From JAZDPK01 sp043797615 (lineage in GTDB: Bacteria; Patescibacteriota; Patescibacteriia; UBA11705; JABHMO01), in NCBI GenBank assembly GCA_043797615.1, contig JAZDPK010000053.1, positions 1 through 52,722 of the forward strand: DNA of 52,722 bases. Reading direction: 5' to 3'. The notes beneath the pieces are model-generated. The model saw nothing but the letters and a program-made list of their open reading frames with translations. It was not told the origin of the DNA and did not search any database. Made by a program: the position numbers and the translations under genes. Each line of letters starts with the position of its first letter. Position 1 is the first letter of the stretch. Below are positions 23,497 through 30,721 of this stretch, one piece after another.

Positions 23497-23538
23497 GTGA
23501 TAGACGCGGGTTCATTGATACTAACAAAGGAGGCAGAC

Positions 23539-24159
23539 ATGAAAACCTTGATCGCCGTTCTCGCTTTTTTAATCGCGCTGAACGTTGGCGCGGCTTATGC
23601 CCAAAACATCGCGGTTAGCCTCGGCCAAATCGAAGAATTTTACGATCAGGACGATCCGAACATTTCGCAGGTGAAAAATTCGTCCGTTCTCAGGCGCGAT
23701 CCGTCGGCGAATCTGCACGGCCTGGAATATTCCGGCGTCAGATTTCAGTTCAACGACGGCGAATACTTTGAATTCGGCGCCGGCCGGTCGATCCTCTGGC
23801 TCGGCGGCTGGAACTCGGATCCGCGCGAAATGTCGCCGATCATGTCGCTGCAATACATTTTCGTTGGAGAAGAAACCGAAGCGCTTTTCAACGTTCAATT
23901 CTGGAGCTGGCCGAACGCCGGACTGTCAGGCGCCGGAAATATTTTCTGGAAACTGAACAAACATTTGTCTTTCGGATTCGTTGGCGAAGCCGGAAGCGAA
24001 TTTTCAAACGGAAAATATTTCGCGTCGATCGGGCCGGCGGTCAGCGCAACCCTTACCGGCTGGTTCAAACTTTCCGCCGGCCTGGCCTATCGAACCGGGA
24101 TTAACGGAAATATCTGCTTCACCTCCGCTCTGATCTGGATTTTTTCTCTGCCCGTTTAG
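23539..24159 (+). CDS. Exported protein with beta-barrel-like strands (206 aa)
   Basis: AAAGGAGG lies 5 nt before ATG 23539, which I choose over TTG 23497 in the leader. A signal peptide (MKTLIAVLAFLIALNVGAAYA) ends at Ala-Tyr-Ala. The mature chain shows many short amphipathic strands rich in Gly, Phe and Trp (EYFEFGAGRSILWLGGW, SPIMSLQYIFVG, HLSFGFVGEAGSEF, TGWFKLSAGLAYRTG), the pattern of small outer-membrane barrels. No family recognised. It may form a pair with the exported protein at 22743, which lies in the same direction just upstream. Confidence 0.72.
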   Translation: MKTLIAVLAFLIALNVGAAYAQNIAVSLGQIEEFYDQDDPNISQVKNSSVLRRDPSANLHGLEYSGVRFQFNDGEYFEFGAGRSILWLGGWNSDPREMSPIMSLQYIFVGEETEALFNVQFWSWPNAGLSGAGNIFWKLNKHLSFGFVGEAGSEFSNGKYFASIGPAVSATLTGWFKLSAGLAYRTGINGNICFTSALIWIFSLPV

Positions 24160-24173
24160 AATTAAAACCAATA

Positions 24174-24210
24174 AGAGCTTCGCCTGCGCGCGGGAAAGCT
24201 CTTTTTATTT
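24174..24210 (+). terminator. Intrinsic terminator
   Basis: AGAGCTT, GC-rich loop, AAGCTCT, TTTTATTTT. Confidence 0.75.
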
Positions 24211-24236
24211 TACAACTAACTCGCTTTTGCCGCCTC

Positions 24237-24265
24237 TTGCATTGTTATTAAATTTATATTATAAT
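24237..24265 (+). promoter_or_regulatory. Promoter of the tRNA-fMet/tRNA-Met pair
   Basis: TTGCAT (24237-24242), 17 nt, TATAAT (24260-24265), 14 nt before the first tRNA. Confidence 0.7.
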
Positions 24266-24279
24266 ATCAGCACAATTGT

Positions 24280-24355
24280 CGCGGGGTAGAGCAGCTGGCA
24301 GCTCGCCAGGCCCATAACCTGGAGGTCGCCGGTTCAAATCCGGCCCCCGCTACCA
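24280..24355 (+). tRNA. Initiator tRNA-fMet (CAT)
   Basis: CGCGGGG acceptor with an unpaired position 1:72 (C1 against T72), D arm GAGC...GCTC, anticodon stem CCAGG/CCTGG with loop CCCATAA (anticodon at 24313-24315), T arm GCCGG/CCGGC, and encoded CCA. The broken 1:72 pair marks the initiator. Two oddities: position 33 is C instead of the near-universal U, and the three G-C pairs of the stem are reduced to two (A29-T41). Confidence 0.95.
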
Positions 24356-24383
24356 AATTATTACTATATTAAATATTGAACAT

Positions 24384-24460
24384 GGCGGCGTAGCTCAGTT
24401 GGTAAGAGCGAGGGAATCATAACCCCTAGGTCGGTGGTTCGACTCCACCCGCCGTCACCA
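24384..24460 (+). tRNA. tRNA-Met (CAT), elongator, or tRNA-Ile2
   Basis: A 77-nt cloverleaf: acceptor GGCGGCG/CGCCGTC, D arm GCTC/GAGC, anticodon loop ATCATAA, T arm GGTGG/CCACC, encoded CCA. Pair 31:39 is an A-C mismatch next to the loop. With the initiator 28 nt upstream, an elongator Met tRNA is most likely; a lysidine-modified Ile tRNA with CAT cannot be excluded. Confidence 0.9.
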
Positions 24461-24491
24461 TTTAAATTCAAAATAAAAATGCAAAATCAAA

Positions 24492-24516
24492 CAACGCGAC
24501 GCGCTGTTTTTTTGTT
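24492..24516 (+). terminator. Weak terminator after the tRNAs
   Basis: ACAACGCG/CGCGCTGT-type imperfect stem followed by TTTTTTT. Confidence 0.5.
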
Positions 24517-24528
24517 GATCAAAAGGCC

Positions 24529-24557
24529 TTGACATTTGAGTTTTGATTCGCTATACT
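24529..24557 (+). promoter_or_regulatory. Promoter of the gene at 24614
   Basis: TTGACA (24529-24534), 17 nt, TATACT (24552-24557). Confidence 0.75.
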
Positions 24558-24613
24558 AATCAGTTCACAATATAATCCATTTTCAAATCGCTACTCTAAC
24601 AAAGGAGAAAAAA

Positions 24614-25045
24614 ATGAACCTCGAAAACCTGAAAAAAGCCGGCATCCGCTTCAACTACTGCCGCCAAGCGGTCGTGCCTGAAATTCCTCGCGTGCAGGAC
24701 GTGCTCTACGCCATGAAGCTTTCGCCGGAACAAATCAACTACGACTTCTGCGTCAGCAACCATTCCATCTACGTGGCGAACGTGGGGCTCGCGATCTTCG
24801 CCTGCGGCAACGCGGTGCTCGGCCTGGAAAAATACGACGAAACCGAAGCGCGAAAAATCATCGCCAAAACGATCCTGGATCTCTGCCCCGACATCGCCCG
24901 CTGCCTGTTCAACAATGCGTTCGTCGAAGCGCGGAAACTGGCGCTGCAGCTGGACGTTCCGAAGGCGGAGAATGCGGCGGCTCTGCGGAAAATCTGCGGC
25001 TGCCCGGAATGCAAACAAATCGATCGTGAACTGGGCATTTCGTAA
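24614..25045 (+). CDS. Hypothetical Cys-containing protein (143 aa)
   Basis: AAAGGAG lies 7 nt before ATG 24614. A soluble, helical protein with eight Cys residues: RFNYCRQ, YDFCVSN, IFACGNA, LDLCPDIARCLF and a C-terminal CGCPECKQ, where the closely spaced Cys could hold a metal. No family recognised. Single-gene unit with a good promoter and a long-stemmed terminator. Confidence 0.72.
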   Translation: MNLENLKKAGIRFNYCRQAVVPEIPRVQDVLYAMKLSPEQINYDFCVSNHSIYVANVGLAIFACGNAVLGLEKYDETEARKIIAKTILDLCPDIARCLFNNAFVEARKLALQLDVPKAENAAALRKICGCPECKQIDRELGIS

Positions 25046-25060
25046 AATTCATTCACTTAT

Positions 25061-25112
25061 CGGCCGGAAAAGACTCGACGCCTCGAGCGACCTTTCCGGC
25101 CGCTTTTATTTT
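25061..25112 (+). terminator. Intrinsic terminator
   Basis: CGGCCGGAAAAG, loop, CCTTTCCGGCCG, CTTTTATTTT. Confidence 0.88.
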
Positions 25113-25157
25113 AAATCAAATGATGCTACAATCTTTTCAGTCTAAATCCACATTCAC

Positions 25158-26111
25158 ATGCATTATATCTTCGAGTTTGCCATATTTTTCATCTTGTTTT
25201 TTTCGGCTTACTGGATTTACATAATCGTCCGTTCTTTTTTTTACGACAAAAAAAGCGGCATAAACACGAGGATCAAAAGATCGGCTATTTTAATTCCGCT
25301 CGTTTTAATTTTTATTTTTGTATTTTACGGCAGCTTCATCGAGCCGCGACGGCTGGCGATAACAAACGTCAATATCAATCTGAACCAGGCAGACGGCAGC
25401 GCCAAGCTGAAGATCGCCTTTATCTCCGACATGCAACTCGGGCCGTACAAGCAAGCCGGCTATTTAACCAAGATAGTTGACAAAATCATCGCACTGAAGC
25501 CGGACATCGTGCTCCTCGGCGGCGATTACATTGAAAATAAGGAAGCCCAAGCCGGCTATCTCGCCCCTTTGAAAAATCTGGCGGACAGATTTCCGGTTTT
25601 CTCCGTAACCGGCAACCACGAATTCAATCAAAGCCGTCCGGCCGACAAGCGTTATCGCGACAATACCGCTTCCTTGCGCAAGCTTTTCAAAGAATGGAAC
25701 ATTGAAATATTGGACAACGCCAATCGGATTTTAACGGTTAACGGTTCAAACATCGCGATTTGCGGCATTGAAGACATCTGGACCGGCCGCGCCGACCTAA
25801 CTAAAGCCGGGGCGGACATTCCGGCCGGCATCCCCAAAATACTGCTGGCGCACAATCCGGACATAATTTTGGATAATAAATCCGAAGATTTTAATTTAAT
25901 TCTGTCGGGCCACACCCACGCCGGGCAATTCCGTCTGCCGTGGATCGGGCCGATCGTGCCTGTTCCGACCAATCTTGGCCGCGCTTTTGACTACGGATTG
26001 TTTAAATTGAAAAATAATTATCTTTATATCACGAGCGGACTTGGCGAATCCGGCGCCCGCGCCCGATTATTTTGCAAGCCGGAAATCGCAATCATAAACT
26101 TAAATCTTTAG
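25158..26111 (+). CDS. Membrane-bound metallophosphoesterase, YkuE/YaeI-like (317 aa)
   Basis: Two N-terminal membrane helices (residues about 3-25 and 40-60) anchor a calcineurin-like phosphoesterase domain. Its motifs are in order: ISDMQLGPY (normally Asp-x-His; here Gln replaces His), LLGGDYIE (GGD), VTGNHEF (GNHE), LLAHNPDI and SGHTHAGQ (GHTH). Relatives of this type hydrolyse phosphate esters at the membrane, for example UDP-2,3-diacylglucosamine or related lipids, but the substrate cannot be read here. No Shine-Dalgarno site; a terminator follows at 26115. Confidence 0.9.
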   Translation: MHYIFEFAIFFILFFSAYWIYIIVRSFFYDKKSGINTRIKRSAILIPLVLIFIFVFYGSFIEPRRLAITNVNINLNQADGSAKLKIAFISDMQLGPYKQAGYLTKIVDKIIALKPDIVLLGGDYIENKEAQAGYLAPLKNLADRFPVFSVTGNHEFNQSRPADKRYRDNTASLRKLFKEWNIEILDNANRILTVNGSNIAICGIEDIWTGRADLTKAGADIPAGIPKILLAHNPDIILDNKSEDFNLILSGHTHAGQFRLPWIGPIVPVPTNLGRAFDYGLFKLKNNYLYITSGLGESGARARLFCKPEIAIINLNL

Positions 26112-26114
26112 AAA

Positions 26115-26148
26115 TAAAAAAATCAGATTTCATTAGGCTGATTTTTTT
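26115..26148 (+). terminator. Intrinsic terminator
   Basis: AAAATCAG, loop, CTGATTTT, TTTT. Confidence 0.75.
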
Positions 26149-26165
26149 AGCATAATTTTTTTCTC

Positions 26166-26330
26166 TTCTACTTTTTATAATTAAAAAGTAGCAAAAACTT
26201 TTGGGGGGCTCAATGCCCGCCTACGCTAAAGCTCCGGTGGGCAGGCGCCTGTGTGAAAGCTTAGCTTGCCCCGAATACGAACGGAGTGAGTTATGCGGGG
26301 TTCGCCACCCCAAACCCCCGTCGCACTTTT
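26166..26330 (-). repeat. Composite dispersed repeat, copy 2
   Basis: Read on the minus strand: GACGGGGGTTTGGGG with a hairpin, CTCCGTTCG, CCTGCCCACCGGAGCTTTAG, and TTGCTACTTTTT...AAAAAGTAG, the block order of copy 1 at 7729. It fills most of the gene-free stretch 26149-26380. Confidence 0.65.
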
Positions 26331-26380
26331 CCTTTTTTGTTCAATTAACAAAAAACTTCTAAAAATATATTTAAAAAAAA

Positions 26381-27520
26381 TTATTTCAACAAGGAAATAA
26401 AATCCTTCGCCGCCCGCTCCCAAGTGAAAGAAGCCGCTCTTGCCGCGCCTTTGGCGATCATCTGATGGCGCAAATATTTATCGCTTACGCCTTTGCCGAT
26501 CGCCCGTCGAATATCATTCACGTCTTCCGCGTTTACCAGCAAAGCCGCCTCCCCCGCCACTTCCGCCAATGACGAATTATTTCCCGTGACAACCGGCGCG
26601 CCGAGCGCCATCGCTTCCAAAATCGGAAAGCCGAAGCCTTCGTAGAGCGACGGAAAAACGAAAAGACGGCAATTTTTTATCAAAATATTTCTCTCCCGGT
26701 TGCTGACTTTGCCGACGTATTTTATCCGCGGATTCGCCAGCCGCTTGTTCGCCTCATTTAAAAATTGAAAAATCAGCTGGGATTTCCAGCCACGGACGCC
26801 GGCCAGGACCAAAGTCAGATCGCTTTCCTCGTTTTCAAAAAGGTAGTTGGAAAAGGCCTTGATCAAATTCGAAATGTTTTTCCGCGGCTCGATCGTGCCG
26901 ACGAACAAAACGTAATCGCCAACGATTTTAAACTTGTTCTTCACTTTGGCCACTTCCTCGTCAAGGTAACCCTCTTTCACGACTATTCCGGAATAGATGA
27001 CGCGCACTTTTTCCGCCGGCGCTTTGAACAATTTAACAAGATCGCTTTTCGTGCTCTCTGAAATCGCGACAATCGCGCTCGCCTTTTTCACGCTTCGCGG
27101 CACGACAAAATGCGTGCTGAACCATTGCTTTTCCGGAAACCATTCCGGATGCAAATAGATGGCCAAGTCATGGACAACCAAAATCGATTTTTTTCCGTAG
27201 AACAGCGGCATGGAATTGGCCGGAAAAATCGCCAGATCCAGTTTTTCTTTTTTTAACAGGCCGGAAAAGCGCCAATGGCTGTCGATCAGCGGAATGCGCG
27301 ATTCGGAACGGAACAATTTCACGATTTTCACGCGCGAATTGCGGCCTTTGACCTTATGAATCGTCTCCGGACTGATATCGCTGTAGAAAAATAAAACGTA
27401 TTCGTTTTTCAAATCATAGCGCAGCAGGTTTTTCGCCAAATGATAAACATAGCGCTCGATTCCGGCGCCGGCGTTGATGTGAACATCGTAGAAATGGCGG
27501 CAATCAATTCCAATTTTCAT
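26381..27520 (-). CDS. Glycosyltransferase family 4 (GT-B)
   Basis: 379 residues with the two Rossmann-like halves of GT-B enzymes: an N-terminal GAGIERYVYHLAKNL region for the acceptor, and a C-terminal GT1-type domain with FVGTIEPRKNISNLIKAF, VFPSLYEGFGFPILEAMA (the E-x7-E motif that binds the donor sugar) and GAPVVTGNNSSLAEVAGEAA. It likely makes cell-surface polysaccharide from NDP-sugars. No Shine-Dalgarno site. The upstream region is an AGGCAA-word palindrome that separates it from dacA. Confidence 0.9.
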   Translation of the reverse strand: MKIGIDCRHFYDVHINAGAGIERYVYHLAKNLLRYDLKNEYVLFFYSDISPETIHKVKGRNSRVKIVKLFRSESRIPLIDSHWRFSGLLKKEKLDLAIFPANSMPLFYGKKSILVVHDLAIYLHPEWFPEKQWFSTHFVVPRSVKKASAIVAISESTKSDLVKLFKAPAEKVRVIYSGIVVKEGYLDEEVAKVKNKFKIVGDYVLFVGTIEPRKNISNLIKAFSNYLFENEESDLTLVLAGVRGWKSQLIFQFLNEANKRLANPRIKYVGKVSNRERNILIKNCRLFVFPSLYEGFGFPILEAMALGAPVVTGNNSSLAEVAGEAALLVNAEDVNDIRRAIGKGVSDKYLRHQMIAKGAARAASFTWERAAKDFISLLK

Positions 27521-27527
27521 AATCTAA

Positions 27528-27655
27528 TTAAAGGCAATATAAGGCAAAACAAGGCAATAAAAGGGAAATAAGGCATGCACATATTTTTGTTACCTTTTTT
27601 CCGTTTTTTTCTTCGCCCTCTTTGCCTTCTTTTGCCCTCTCATGCCCTATTTCCC
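27528..27655. repeat. AGGCAA-word palindrome, copy 1
   Basis: Left arm 27528-27577 repeats AAGGCAAT/AAGGCAAAAC; right arm 27597-27655 repeats the complement (TTTGCCTTCTTTTGCCC). The right arm overlaps the last codons and stop of the D,D-carboxypeptidase gene. Confidence 0.8.
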
Positions 27656-28555
27656 CTTCTCCCATTGATAATTCGAAAACACCCAGTCCGCGATCACTTT
27701 CACGTCTTGGAATCTATCCGCGATCGCGCCGCTGTCCAAGACAACGATGATCACGTTGCGGTTGTCTTTTTTAATCGACGCGGCCAGGCAGTACCCGGCT
27801 TCCGGCAGATAGCCGGTCTTGCCGCCGATCAGTTCGTAGCCATAGCTCTTGTCGTTCAAGAAACTGGAAACCAAAACGTCGGTATTATGGATTTCGCGGC
27901 TTTTTTTATTGTTCAAAATTTTGAATTTGTATCCGCTTTGCAAAACCGATTCGCGGATTTCGTTTTTCTTCATCGCGTTGTAAACCAGGCGGGAAACGTC
28001 CAAAGCGGTTGAAACGTTGTTGGCGCTTAAGCCGGTCGGATCTTTGAACTCGCTGTTGTACATTTGTAATTCCTGCGCTTTGGCGTTCATCAGGCTGGCG
28101 AATTGATCCGTTGAATAACCAAGTATCCGCACCATCGCCAGGATCGAATTGTTGTCCGAGGCGATGAGCGCGTTTTTCCAAAGATCAATGAACTTCACTT
28201 GTTCTCCGCGGTAAATATGCGGATATGCGCCAACAGTCTCGTCGTTCCTCGTTAATTCCACGGTTTTCTGCCAATCCGGCTTTTGATCGAGAATGACCAT
28301 CGCCGTCATCAATTTCGTGATGCTGGCCAAAGGCTGAGGCGCGCTCATGTCTTTTTGCAGCAGCAATTTGCCGCTGTCCGCGTCGATCGCCGCGTAGCGC
28401 AGAGCGCCGACTTTCACGCCGATATTTTCCGGATTGATCCGAACGGGTACAACGGCGTTGGCCGTTTTCGCCATATCAAAAAAAAGATTATCGGAAAGAT
28501 AAGCTGAATTGATGGGCGACAATAATAGCAAGGCGATGAGGAAATTGATTAACAT
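27647..28555 (-). CDS. dacA: D-alanyl-D-alanine carboxypeptidase (PBP5/DacA family)
   Basis: A signal peptide (MLINFLIALLLLSPINSAYL) leads a class-A-type serine D,D-peptidase domain. Active-site motifs: S-x-x-K in LASITKLMTAM, S-x-N in ASDNNSILAM, and K-T-G in GGKTGYLPEAG. The enzyme trims the terminal D-Ala of peptidoglycan pentapeptides outside the membrane. The length of 302 aa is short for DacA because the C-terminal beta domain is missing. The symbol follows the family; DacF or DacC type cannot be told apart. Confidence 0.92.
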   Translation of the reverse strand: MLINFLIALLLLSPINSAYLSDNLFFDMAKTANAVVPVRINPENIGVKVGALRYAAIDADSGKLLLQKDMSAPQPLASITKLMTAMVILDQKPDWQKTVELTRNDETVGAYPHIYRGEQVKFIDLWKNALIASDNNSILAMVRILGYSTDQFASLMNAKAQELQMYNSEFKDPTGLSANNVSTALDVSRLVYNAMKKNEIRESVLQSGYKFKILNNKKSREIHNTDVLVSSFLNDKSYGYELIGGKTGYLPEAGYCLAASIKKDNRNVIIVVLDSGAIADRFQDVKVIADWVFSNYQWEKGK

Positions 28556-28562
28556 GAAGAAG

Positions 28563-28712
28563 AGACAATTAACCTAATTATTCTAATTATACTAATTGAC
28601 CTAAATAAATCTAAACAAATAACTCCCAATTATTTTGGACATTTTAACGTTTGATTTTATTTATTATTTAGAATAATTAGAGCAATTAGGTTAATTAGAA
28701 CAATTTTATTTC
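28563..28712. repeat. CTAATTA-word palindrome
   Basis: Left arm 28563-28625 reads AACCTAATTATTCTAATTAT and on; the right arm 28651-28712, reversed and complemented, reads CTAATTAACCTAATTGCTCT and on. The arms match over about 50 bp with mismatches. It separates scpB from dacA. Confidence 0.85.
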
Positions 28713-28719
28713 AATTATG

Positions 28720-29274
28720 TTACGTTCCTTGTTTTTCCAAAAATTGATTTAAGGTTTCTGTTTGATGCAGCGTCTGGTAATCCGGCAATTCGTTCACCGA
28801 ATTTATCCCTAAATATTTCAGAAAATCAACGGTTGCGGAATAAAAAAAATTCATTTTCGTTTTATCTTCGTCCATTTTAATCAGGCCGCGGATCAGCAGA
28901 TTTCTTAAGATTAAACTGCAATTCACGCCGCGGATCTGTTCCAGCTCGGCCTTTGATATCGGGCCGCGGTACGCGATTACGGTCAGCGCTTCGAGCGACG
29001 CCGGCGTCAATTCGCCGGTCATGTCTTCATTGATGAATTTCTTTACCAAAGCGCCGGCATCCGGATTCGTCACCATCTGATACTCGTCCCCGGTTTGAAT
29101 TATCTGCACGCCGCTTTCTTGAAAATTATATTTCGCTTTCAATTCTTCCAGGATTTGCGTCGCTTCTTCCGGTTTAACGGTTTCGCTTTCTTTCTTTAAA
29201 AAATTAACCAGGCTTTTGACGCTTAGCGGCTTATGGGAAATGAAGAGAAGGCTTTCTATTTTTGTTTTTAGCAT
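28720..29274 (-). CDS. scpB: Segregation and condensation protein ScpB
   Basis: The kleisin-associated winged-helix subunit of the SMC-ScpAB condensin. The 184-residue protein has the first winged helix at residues 1-80 (KIESLLFISHKPLSVKSLV) and the conserved LTPASLEALTVIAYRGPISK and RGVNCSLILRNLLIRGLI of the second. scpA lies upstream on the same strand, 102 nt away, with a CGGATAA-word palindrome between them instead of the usual overlap. Confidence 0.95.
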   Translation of the reverse strand: MLKTKIESLLFISHKPLSVKSLVNFLKKESETVKPEEATQILEELKAKYNFQESGVQIIQTGDEYQMVTNPDAGALVKKFINEDMTGELTPASLEALTVIAYRGPISKAELEQIRGVNCSLILRNLLIRGLIKMDEDKTKMNFFYSATVDFLKYLGINSVNELPDYQTLHQTETLNQFLEKQGT

Positions 29275-29282
29275 ATGAAGAG

Positions 29283-29384
29283 CGGAAAGAGACGGATTAA
29301 AACGGATTTCGCGGATAACTTAAGACAATCAATCTCAAGTATCCGCATTATCCGCTTGTATCCGCGTTATCCGTTTTTATATTT
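29283..29384. repeat. CGGATAA-word palindrome, copy 2
   Basis: Left arm 29283-29323 (GACGGATTAAAACGGATT, CGCGGATAAC) and right arm 29337-29384 (TATCCGCATTATCCGC, TATCCGCGTTATCCG). The right arm overlaps the end of scpA. Confidence 0.85.
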
Positions 29385-30069
29385 TTTCAATTGTTATATC
29401 CCCGAACGCGCCTTTCTGCCTGACCTGCAATTCCTTTTGCTTCAAAAGTTCAAGTAGCGCCATGAAGTGGACGATGACGTCGGCTTTGCTGTTGGCGGCG
29501 CCAAGAAGCTCGCCGAATCCGAATTTTCCTTTTGAATCGATCATGCTTCTGATATTTAAAATCGTCTGTTTCAAGCTGATGTTTTTCTTGATCGTTTCGC
29601 TCGGCAGGCGCAGGAGCGGTTCCAAACGCTTCAAAATCATAACAAACGAACTGCGCAAATCCGCTATTTTCAGATCCGGCGGCGGAGCGAATTCGACTTT
29701 GGTTTTCGCCGGTAGTTTGTCGCGGCTGAAAGTGAATTTCCCAAGTTTAATCATCGCTTCGATCTTTTTCGACGCGTCGATGAATTCCTTATACAATTTC
29801 AATTGCCGCGCCAGATCGTCCAGCTGTTCTTCTTCTTCAATAGCCGGCAGCAGCGCTTTGGATTTCAACAGAAGCAACCGCGCCGCCACCACCAAAAAAT
29901 CCGACAATTCCTCCGGATCTTTTATTTCCAGCTTTTCCAGGCGCGCCAAATACTGCTCGGTCACGCTGCCGATGGCGATTTCCGTGATTTCCAGCTTTTC
30001 ATTTTCGATAAGCTGGAGCAACAAATCAAGCGGTCCGGAAAAATTTTTTATTTCAATATTATAAGCCAT
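29377..30069 (-). CDS. scpA: Segregation and condensation protein ScpA
   Basis: The kleisin of the SMC-ScpAB complex: NFSGPLDLLLQLIENEKLEI at the N-terminus, then EDPEELSDFLVVAARLLLLKSKALLP-like family sequence (here split as DFLVVAARLLLLKSKALL) and the C-terminal winged helix that binds the SMC head. The start is set at MAYNIEIKNF (30069); the frame is open further upstream through a repeat. 230 aa is normal. It partners with ScpB downstream. Confidence 0.95.
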   Translation of the reverse strand: MAYNIEIKNFSGPLDLLLQLIENEKLEITEIAIGSVTEQYLARLEKLEIKDPEELSDFLVVAARLLLLKSKALLPAIEEEEQLDDLARQLKLYKEFIDASKKIEAMIKLGKFTFSRDKLPAKTKVEFAPPPDLKIADLRSSFVMILKRLEPLLRLPSETIKKNISLKQTILNIRSMIDSKGKFGFGELLGAANSKADVIVHFMALLELLKQKELQVRQKGAFGDITIEKI

Positions 30070-30175
30070 GAAAAAAAATAGGTTAAAGGGGGCAAAGAAG
30101 GCTAAAGAAGATAGTCTTGAAAATGTTGTCGCGCACATCTCCTATAGCCTCCTTTCCCTCCTTGTTTTTAAACTC
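30070..30175. repeat. AGGCAAA-word palindrome, copy 2
   Basis: Left arm 30071-30110 (GGGGGCAAAGAAGGCTAAAG) and right arm 30137-30170 (TAGCCTCCTTTCCCTCC). Confidence 0.6.
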
Positions 30176-30178
30176 CCC

Positions 30179-30207
30179 TTGCCAAGAAAATAACGCCATG
30201 CTATGAT
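30179..30207 (+). promoter_or_regulatory. Putative promoter of the ncRNA candidate
   Basis: TTGCCA (30179-30184), 17 nt, TATGAT (30202-30207). Confidence 0.6.
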
Positions 30208-30213
30208 CTATAT

Positions 30214-30354
30214 GCAAGACTGCCAGCCAAGGAAAATCGGGCGAAACGGCAAAAGCGTCGAAACTTCGGGCTCCGCGGGCCCAGTCTGAAGCGGACAACG
30301 CGTTTTGCCTTTCCGCGCCACCTGGGTTGGGCAGCAGTGCTCTCGGCATTTTTT
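30214..30354 (+). ncRNA. Rod-shaped structured RNA candidate (about 140 nt)
   Basis: The stretch folds by eye into one long imperfect rod. The outer part pairs AGACTGCC with GGGCAGCAGT-like sequence, the middle part GGCGAAACGGCAAAAGCG with CGCGTTTTGCCTTTCCGCGCC (about 18 pairs), and the apex has CTTCGGGC...GCCC...GAAG. The 3' end is TTTTTT, and a promoter lies upstream. GC content is well above that of the flanking spacers. 6S RNA has this general shape, but I see no decisive motif; SRP RNA, tmRNA and RNase P signatures were not found. A minus-strand ORF (ATG 30361) is less likely. Confidence 0.5.
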
Positions 30355-30394
30355 CTTCCATACATCTCCTTTTTGAAGGAAGGGGCCCGCAATT

Positions 30395-30428
30395 TTCCCT
30401 CTGACCAAGTCGGAGGGATTCTATTTTT
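30395..30428 (+). terminator. Intrinsic terminator
   Basis: CCCTCTGAC, loop, GTCGGAGGG, then ATTCTATTTTTT on the plus strand. It overlaps the end of the minus-strand gene at 30421 and may back up the ncRNA terminator. Confidence 0.65.
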
Positions 30429-30720
30429 TAAAAGGAAGCTGCATCTGCTCGCCGATCAGCTTTTTGCCCTGCCTCATCCCTTTCTTTGTCAGCTTGATTT
30501 CGCGAATGAACCATTTGTGCGGCGTGCGCACGCCGTAGCCGGTCAAGAGCTCTTTGTCGATTAAACTTTCAATGCTCCGCGTGATGATTTTCGTTTGCAG
30601 ATTTCGATCCGGCTTTTTTCTGTCGCCGTAATATCTAACCAGTCCGGCGCGGTCCATCCTGGATCCTCTGCGGCTCAAGCATTGCAGGACGATAAACTTT
30701 TGGAGTGGAGATAACCTCAT
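30421..30720 (-). CDS. Winged-helix DNA-binding protein (99 aa)
   Basis: The small basic protein (MRLSPLQKFIVLQCLSRRG) has the helix pattern of a winged helix: an N-terminal helix, a recognition helix region (TKIITRSIESLIDKELLTGY) and a wing followed by IKLTKKGMRQGKKL, as in MarR/PadR-like proteins. It has no effector domain. Its start abuts the ATTCG-word palindrome at 30722 and it has no Shine-Dalgarno site. The target is not known. Confidence 0.65.
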   Translation of the reverse strand: MRLSPLQKFIVLQCLSRRGSRMDRAGLVRYYGDRKKPDRNLQTKIITRSIESLIDKELLTGYGVRTPHKWFIREIKLTKKGMRQGKKLIGEQMQLPFKK

Positions 30721-30721
30721 A

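Noticed and set aside
30214..30354. SRP RNA, tmRNA or RNase P RNA
   Set aside because: The GGAA-tetraloop/AGCAG motif of SRP, a tmRNA tag frame and the conserved RNase P blocks were looked for and not found.
30083..30361. Minus-strand ORF (MEEKMPRALLPNPGG and on) with an AAGGAG site
   Set aside because: It runs antisense to a well-formed rod with its own promoter and T run, and its C-terminal part reads through the AGGCAAA-word spacer; the ncRNA reading explains the sequence better.
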